This document shows positions 9,829 through 13,047 of a DNA stretch of 13,047 nucleotides, piece after piece. Source of the stretch: Candidatus Neomicrothrix sp. UBA2983 (GTDB taxonomy: Bacteria > Actinomycetota > Acidimicrobiia > Acidimicrobiales > MedAcidi-G1). The position numbers and the translations under genes are program-made. The DNA lies in the NCBI GenBank assembly GCA_002346745.1, contig DEAL01000007.1:14322-27368 (forward strand), written 5' to 3'. The first letter of the stretch is position 1. Every line of letters starts with the position of its first letter. The notes under the pieces were generated by a model. The model made no database searches, had not been told where the DNA came from, and worked only from the letters and a program-made list of their open reading frames with translations.

Positions 9829-10320
9829 TCAGGAGGCGGTCACCGAAGGCCGGTAGGTCCAGTCGGCGCTGGGCGAGCCGCCGCCGAGCCGCTCGAAGCC
9901 GCGCATCAGGTCGCGCACGGCGTCGAGGGCGTCGTCGTCGTGGAGGTCGGCGAACACCAGGCGGTAGCGGTCGAGCAGGTCGGCGAAGACGGCGTCGTGG
10001 AAGGCGGCGCCCTGGTCGGTGAGGGCGACGAGGCGGCCCCGGCCGTCGGCGGGGTCGGGGAGGCGCTCGATCCAGCCGGCCTCTTCGAGGCGGCGCAGCG
10101 TGGCGGTCAGGCCGCCGGAGGTCTGGACGATGAAGCCGGCGATGGCGCTGGGGCTGAGGCGCTCGTCGCGGTGGTGCAGGAGCATGAGGACCTGCATCTC
10201 GGCGGGCGTCGTGCCGTGGGCGCGGCTGTGCTCGGCGAGGAACTGCTCGTTGAGGCGCCCGAGTCGGGTCAGGAGCAGGGCGAGGGTGGTGGTGTCCACG
10301 CCCAGCAGACTACTCGCCAA
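9829..10320 (-). CDS. MarR-family winged-helix transcriptional regulator
   Basis: 163 residues from a TTG start. The family forms dimers that usually repress nearby genes and release DNA on binding an aromatic or acyl ligand. The winged helix covers about residues 35-105: TTPAEMQVLMLL, the recognition helix TSGGLTATLRRLEEAGWI (67-84), and the wing motif DGRGR (D92, R94, R96), which matches the MarR DxRxR pattern. The start is uncertain: TTG at 10320 has AAAGG only 3 nt upstream, while GTG at 10299 would give 156 residues but has no clear ribosome-binding site. It sits between the ligase and the TauD-like gene, so it is likely to control this gene set, possibly in response to the ligase substrate or its CoA ester. 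Confidence 0.9.
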   Translation of the reverse strand: MASSLLGVDTTTLALLLTRLGRLNEQFLAEHSRAHGTTPAEMQVLMLLHHRDERLSPSAIAGFIVQTSGGLTATLRRLEEAGWIERLPDPADGRGRLVALTDQGAAFHDAVFADLLDRYRLVFADLHDDDALDAVRDLMRGFERLGGGSPSADWTYRPSVTAS

Positions 10321-10324
10321 CTAC

Positions 10325-10336
10325 CTTTCTAGCAAG
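10325..10336. promoter_or_regulatory. Candidate MarR operator
   Basis: CTTTCTAGCAAG reads almost the same on both strands (10 of 12 positions symmetrical, centred on CTAG). It contains the TAGCAAG half-site seen in SlyA/MarR-type operators such as TTAGCAAGCTAA. It lies 4 bp upstream of the regulator's TTG codon in the gap between the ligase and marR genes, an expected autoregulation site. It also overlaps the possible ribosome-binding site. Confidence 0.4.
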
Positions 10337-10347
10337 TCAGAAGTCAG
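10334..10347. repeat. 7-bp tandem repeat overlapping the ligase stop codon
   Basis: AAGTCAG occurs twice in immediate tandem (10334-10340 and 10341-10347). The ligase stop (TGA, 10344-10346) lies in the second copy and the first overlaps the MarR operator candidate. It is short enough to be chance. Confidence 0.5.
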
Positions 10348-11915
10348 TTGGCGCCGGTGGCCCGCTGCCGCAACTCGACCTTCAGGACCTTGCCACTGGC
10401 GTTGGTGGGCAGGGCATCCACCACCGCGAATCGGCGAGGCGACTTGTAGTTGGCCATCTCGGCCCGCGCCCACGCCACCAGGTCGTCCGGGTCCGGCGAG
10501 CAGCCGGACGCCGGCACCACGAACGCCATTCCCACCTCGCCGAGCCGTTCGTCGGGCACCCCGACCACCGCCACCTGGGCGATCTCGGGATGCGCCAGCA
10601 GCAGGCCCTCGACCTCGGCCGGGTACACGTTGAACCCGCCGTTGATGAACATGTCCTTGAGCCGGTCGGTGATGTCGAGGTAGCCCGCCTCGTCCATCAC
10701 CCCGATGTCGCCGGTGTGCAGCCAGCCGTCGGCGTCGATGGCCTCGGCGGTCTGCCCGGGGTCGTCGAGGTAGCCCGACATCAGGTTGTAGCCGCGCACC
10801 ACCACCTCGCCCGGCTCGCCGCGTGGCACCTCGGCGCCGTCGGGTCCGACGACCAGCACCTCGACGTCGTCGATGGCCCGGCCGGAGGTGGCCGAGATCA
10901 CCTCGGGCGGGTCGTCGTGGCGGCACATCGTGGCGATCCCCGACGCCTCGGTGAGGCCGTAGCCGGTGATCACCGTCTCGAAGCCGAGGGTGTCGCGCAT
11001 GGCGTGGATCAGCGGCACCGGCACCGGCGCCGCCCCGGTCACCGCCAGGCGCAGCGACGACAGGTCCAGGTCGCCCACGTCGGGGTGGTTGAGGATCGTC
11101 TGGTAGATCGCCGGCGGGCCGGGCAGCATCGAGATGCGCTCCTCGGCCACCCGGGCCATCACCGCCGGCACGTCGAACACCGGATGCGGCACCAGCGTCG
11201 CCCCCGTTATGAGGCAGGCCAGGATCCCCGAGTTCAGCCCGAAGGCGTGGAAGAAGGGGTTGACCACGAGGTAGCGGTCGTCCCGCCGCAGCCCGACCAC
11301 GTCGCTCCACGACCGGAACGCCCGGCACACGGCGCCGTGGCGCAGCATGGCGCCCTTCGGGGCGCCCGTGGTGCCCGACGTGAACATGACGTGGCAGCAG
11401 TCGTCCGGCCCGACGGCCGCCGAACGGGCCGCCCGGTCGGCATCGTCGACGCCCGCGGCCGCCGCCAGGAAGTCGTCCCACGAGGTGCACCCCGGTGGGA
11501 CCGAGCCCCGCAGCACCACCGTCTCCTCGAGGCCGCCGCCCGCGCCCGCCTCGGCCAGCAGCGCCACGTAGTCCGTGTCGAGGAAGTCGGTGACGGTGAA
11601 CAGCACCTTGGCCGACGTGCGGTCGAGCAGGTCGCCGGCCTCGCGGCCCTTGAACCGGGTGTTGATCGGCACCAGCGTGGCGCCGGCGCAGTGGGCGCCC
11701 AGGGCCGCCACCGCCCACTCGGCCACGTTGGGCGCCCAGACGGCGACGCAGTCGCCGGGCTCGACGCCGCGGGCCATCAGGGCCCGGGCGGCCTCGCGGA
11801 TCCGGTCCCGGTAGGCGGCGTACGAGCAGCGCAGGTCGCCGTCCACGAAGGCCTCATGGTCGCCGAAGCGCTCGGCGGCCTCGTCGACGAGGCGGGGGAT
11901 CGTCGTTTCCGGCAC
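10344..11915 (-). CDS. FadD3-like acyl-CoA ligase (AMP-forming)
   Basis: 523 residues. It activates a carboxylic acid with ATP to an acyl-adenylate and then to the CoA thioester. Adenylation motifs are complete: the P-loop TSGTTGAPK (179-187), YGLTE (319-323), TGD (401-403), ITDRLKDMFINGGFNVYPAE (415-434), and the catalytic lysine K509 in NASGK. VNPFFHAFGLNSGILACLITG and SMLPGPPAIYQ resemble, from memory, mycobacterial FadD3, which loads the HIP side chain in steroid ring C/D breakdown; the true substrate here is unproven. The start is GTG at 11915, with AGGG 8 nt upstream overlapping the preceding stop region; the open frame continues upstream to 12581 only as a shadow of the dioxygenase gene. 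It follows that gene by 10 bp. Confidence 0.92.
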   Translation of the reverse strand: MPETTIPRLVDEAAERFGDHEAFVDGDLRCSYAAYRDRIREAARALMARGVEPGDCVAVWAPNVAEWAVAALGAHCAGATLVPINTRFKGREAGDLLDRTSAKVLFTVTDFLDTDYVALLAEAGAGGGLEETVVLRGSVPPGCTSWDDFLAAAAGVDDADRAARSAAVGPDDCCHVMFTSGTTGAPKGAMLRHGAVCRAFRSWSDVVGLRRDDRYLVVNPFFHAFGLNSGILACLITGATLVPHPVFDVPAVMARVAEERISMLPGPPAIYQTILNHPDVGDLDLSSLRLAVTGAAPVPVPLIHAMRDTLGFETVITGYGLTEASGIATMCRHDDPPEVISATSGRAIDDVEVLVVGPDGAEVPRGEPGEVVVRGYNLMSGYLDDPGQTAEAIDADGWLHTGDIGVMDEAGYLDITDRLKDMFINGGFNVYPAEVEGLLLAHPEIAQVAVVGVPDERLGEVGMAFVVPASGCSPDPDDLVAWARAEMANYKSPRRFAVVDALPTNASGKVLKVELRQRATGAN

Positions 11916-11925
11916 GGCGGCGACC

Positions 11926-12825
11926 CTACGTGGCGGCTTCCGGGCGCCGCCAGACCAGCGGGATGCCCGGATGGTCGACCACGTCGGCGCCGTCCAGTTC
12001 TGGGACGTGGTGGGGCTTGGTCGGGGCGCCGGGCCGGAGCCGGTGCCGGACGCCGTCGCCGCAGTAGCGAACCGAGACCGCGCGACGGCGGGCCGTACTC
12101 GACCGGTTGGCGCCGGCCCCGTGGAGCGTGGCGGCGTGGTGCACCACCACGTCCCCCGGCAGCGCGTCGAACCGGACCAGGTCGGGGTGGTCGTCGCCGG
12201 GCCGCAACTCGGGCACCGGCAGGCCCTCGCTGCCGGGCAGGGGCTCGGCGGTGACGAACCAGTTCGGTTGGTAGACGTCGCCGGTGGCGTGGGATCCCCG
12301 CAGGTAGGCGACGGCACCGGTCTCGGCCGTGACGGCGTCCAGCGGCACCCACGTCGTGCAGATGCGGTCTCCCTCGAGGTGGAAGTAGCCGAGGTCCTGG
12401 TGGATGGCGGTCTCCTCGGCGGTGCCGGGCTCCTTGACCAGCACCGAGTCCTCGTAGAGGTGGATGCGGGTGGCGTCGAGCAGCGCACCGGCGATGGCAG
12501 GCAGCGGGGATCGCATGGCGAAGGCGGCCAGGTCCTCGTCGTGGCGCCAGTGGTCGACACCCGACAGGAAGCGGCCGCCACCGGTGCGATCGTCGGTCAG
12601 CAGGTCCACGCCGAGTCCGGCAGCCAGGTCGGCGCCCATGCTGGTCAGGTCGGTCGTGACCGCGGCGTCGGCGAGCGTGCGCTCGAGGGGGCCGGCCAGG
12701 TGGTCCAGCCAGGCGGTCGGGAGGATGCCGGGGAGGTGGACGACGCCGTCACGCCGGAACGACGCGACCTCGTCGGCGGTGACCGGCCGCAGCGGCTCGG
12801 CCGGCAGGGGGGAAGGGGCGCCCAT
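11926..12825 (-). CDS. PhyH-type Fe(II)/2-oxoglutarate dioxygenase (phytanoyl-CoA hydroxylase family)
   Basis: 299 residues, a normal length for the PhyH family, whose members hydroxylate CoA esters or small molecules using 2-oxoglutarate and O2. The iron ligands are H142 and D144 (IHQDLGYF) and H235 (TLHGAGANRS); the likely 2-oxoglutarate-binding arginine is R248 (RRRAVSVRY). The start ATG at 12825 lacks a strong ribosome-binding site (TAGGG is 12 nt away and GGGACC directly adjoins). It begins 16 bp after the acidic-tail gene and ends 10 bp before the ligase start. Pairing with an acyl-CoA ligase recalls alpha-oxidation, in which a ligase and a phytanoyl-CoA hydroxylase act in sequence, but no 2-hydroxyacyl-CoA lyase lies in the window, so this is inference. 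Confidence 0.9.
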   Translation of the reverse strand: MGAPSPLPAEPLRPVTADEVASFRRDGVVHLPGILPTAWLDHLAGPLERTLADAAVTTDLTSMGADLAAGLGVDLLTDDRTGGGRFLSGVDHWRHDEDLAAFAMRSPLPAIAGALLDATRIHLYEDSVLVKEPGTAEETAIHQDLGYFHLEGDRICTTWVPLDAVTAETGAVAYLRGSHATGDVYQPNWFVTAEPLPGSEGLPVPELRPGDDHPDLVRFDALPGDVVVHHAATLHGAGANRSSTARRRAVSVRYCGDGVRHRLRPGAPTKPHHVPELDGADVVDHPGIPLVWRRPEAAT

Positions 12826-12841
12826 GGTCCCGGTCGGAGCC

Positions 12842-13047
12842 CTACTCCTCCTCGTCGGCGGGTGCCTCGTCGGCGACCTCGGCGTCGTCGTCGCTGGCCT
12901 CGGCGGCTTCGGGCTCGTCGGTGGCTTCGGGCTCGTCGGTGGCTTCGGGCTCGTCGGTGGCTTCGGGCTCGTCGTCGTCGCTGGCCTCGGTGGCTTCGGG
13001 CTCGTCGTCGTCGCTGGCCTCGGCGGTGGCTTCGGGCTCGTCGGTGG
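12842..13047 (-). CDS. Acidic repeat tail of an unidentified protein (N-terminal part outside the window)
   Basis: An open minus-strand frame runs from the right edge to a TAG stop at 12842-12844, giving 67 residues with no start codon. Every residue is Asp, Glu, Ala, Pro, Thr, Ser or a single Val, arranged as DEPEAT and EASDDD units and ending ADEEE. Such strongly negative, disordered tails occur on many actinobacterial proteins, so the folded domain and function cannot be told. The clean frame, the bias against any stop, and the 16-bp distance to the next gene support it as genuine coding sequence. It may be the first visible member of the operon. Confidence 0.7.
   Translation of the reverse strand, partial: TDEPEATAEASDDDEPEATEASDDDEPEATDEPEATDEPEATDEPEAAEASDDDAEVADEAPADEEE
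12908..12974 (-). repeat. 18-bp tandem repeat (about 3.7 copies) coding DEPEAT
   Basis: TTCGGGCTCGTCGGTGGC recurs perfectly from 12908, 12926 and 12944, with a partial fourth copy at 12962-12974. Related blocks continue to the right edge, including a 20-bp sequence present at 12971 and again at 13004. Perfect DNA identity points to recent expansion; each unit keeps the frame. Confidence 0.85.

Noticed and set aside
10590..12254. Long + strand open frame opposite the acyl-CoA ligase and PhyH genes
   Set aside because: Shadow frame spanning two real genes; no motif seen.
12908..13047. Repeats at the right edge as non-coding or regulatory iterons
   Set aside because: The unit is 18 bp, keeps an open frame to a stop codon and encodes a typical acidic tail, so a coding explanation suffices.

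Overview
The window is high-GC DNA from an actinobacterium. The codon choice is strongly GC3-biased, the isoleucyl-tRNA synthetase is of the eukaryote-like type, and a FadD3-like acyl-CoA ligase and a Thr/Pro-stalk surface protein are present. A member of the Acidimicrobiia or a relative is my best guess, but this is inference; no rRNA or other taxonomic marker is present.

Layout from left to right. (1) Positions 1-341 (+) hold the C-terminal end of a secreted or surface protein: a Thr/Pro-rich stalk, one membrane helix and a short charged tail. (2) Two hairpins at 355-406 separate it from the convergent genes that follow. (3) Positions 436-3956 (-) hold nrdA and nrdB, the class Ia-type ribonucleotide reductase, with stop and start codons overlapping as TGATG. 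(4) Positions 3957-4224 are the only sizeable gap (268 bp). It contains a consensus -35 element, two perfect palindromes and an unusual array of CATGT elements at 13-14 bp spacing, so it is very likely the nrdAB control region. (5) Positions 4225-7407 (-) hold ileS. (6) Positions 7457-12825 (-) hold a tightly packed accessory gene set. In transcription order it is a PhyH-type Fe(II)/2-oxoglutarate dioxygenase, a FadD3-like acyl-CoA ligase, a MarR regulator, a TauD-type Fe(II)/2-oxoglutarate dioxygenase, and a 517-residue predicted beta-propeller protein that I do not recognise. (7) Positions 12842-13047 (-) hold the repeat-rich acidic C-terminal tail of another protein, cut by the window edge.

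Everything from 436 to 13047 is on the minus strand. From the acidic-tail gene to ileS the gaps are only 16, 10, 23, 19, 22 and 49 bp, so the accessory genes look like one operon running directly into the essential ileS gene. A plausible reading is a MarR-controlled catabolic or tailoring module: the ligase makes an acyl-CoA, one or both oxygenases hydroxylate it or a related compound, and the propeller protein acts on or senses the product. The substrate cannot be read from the sequence. The nrdAB operon downstream has its own promoter region. No mobile element, CRISPR array, tRNA or rRNA was found.
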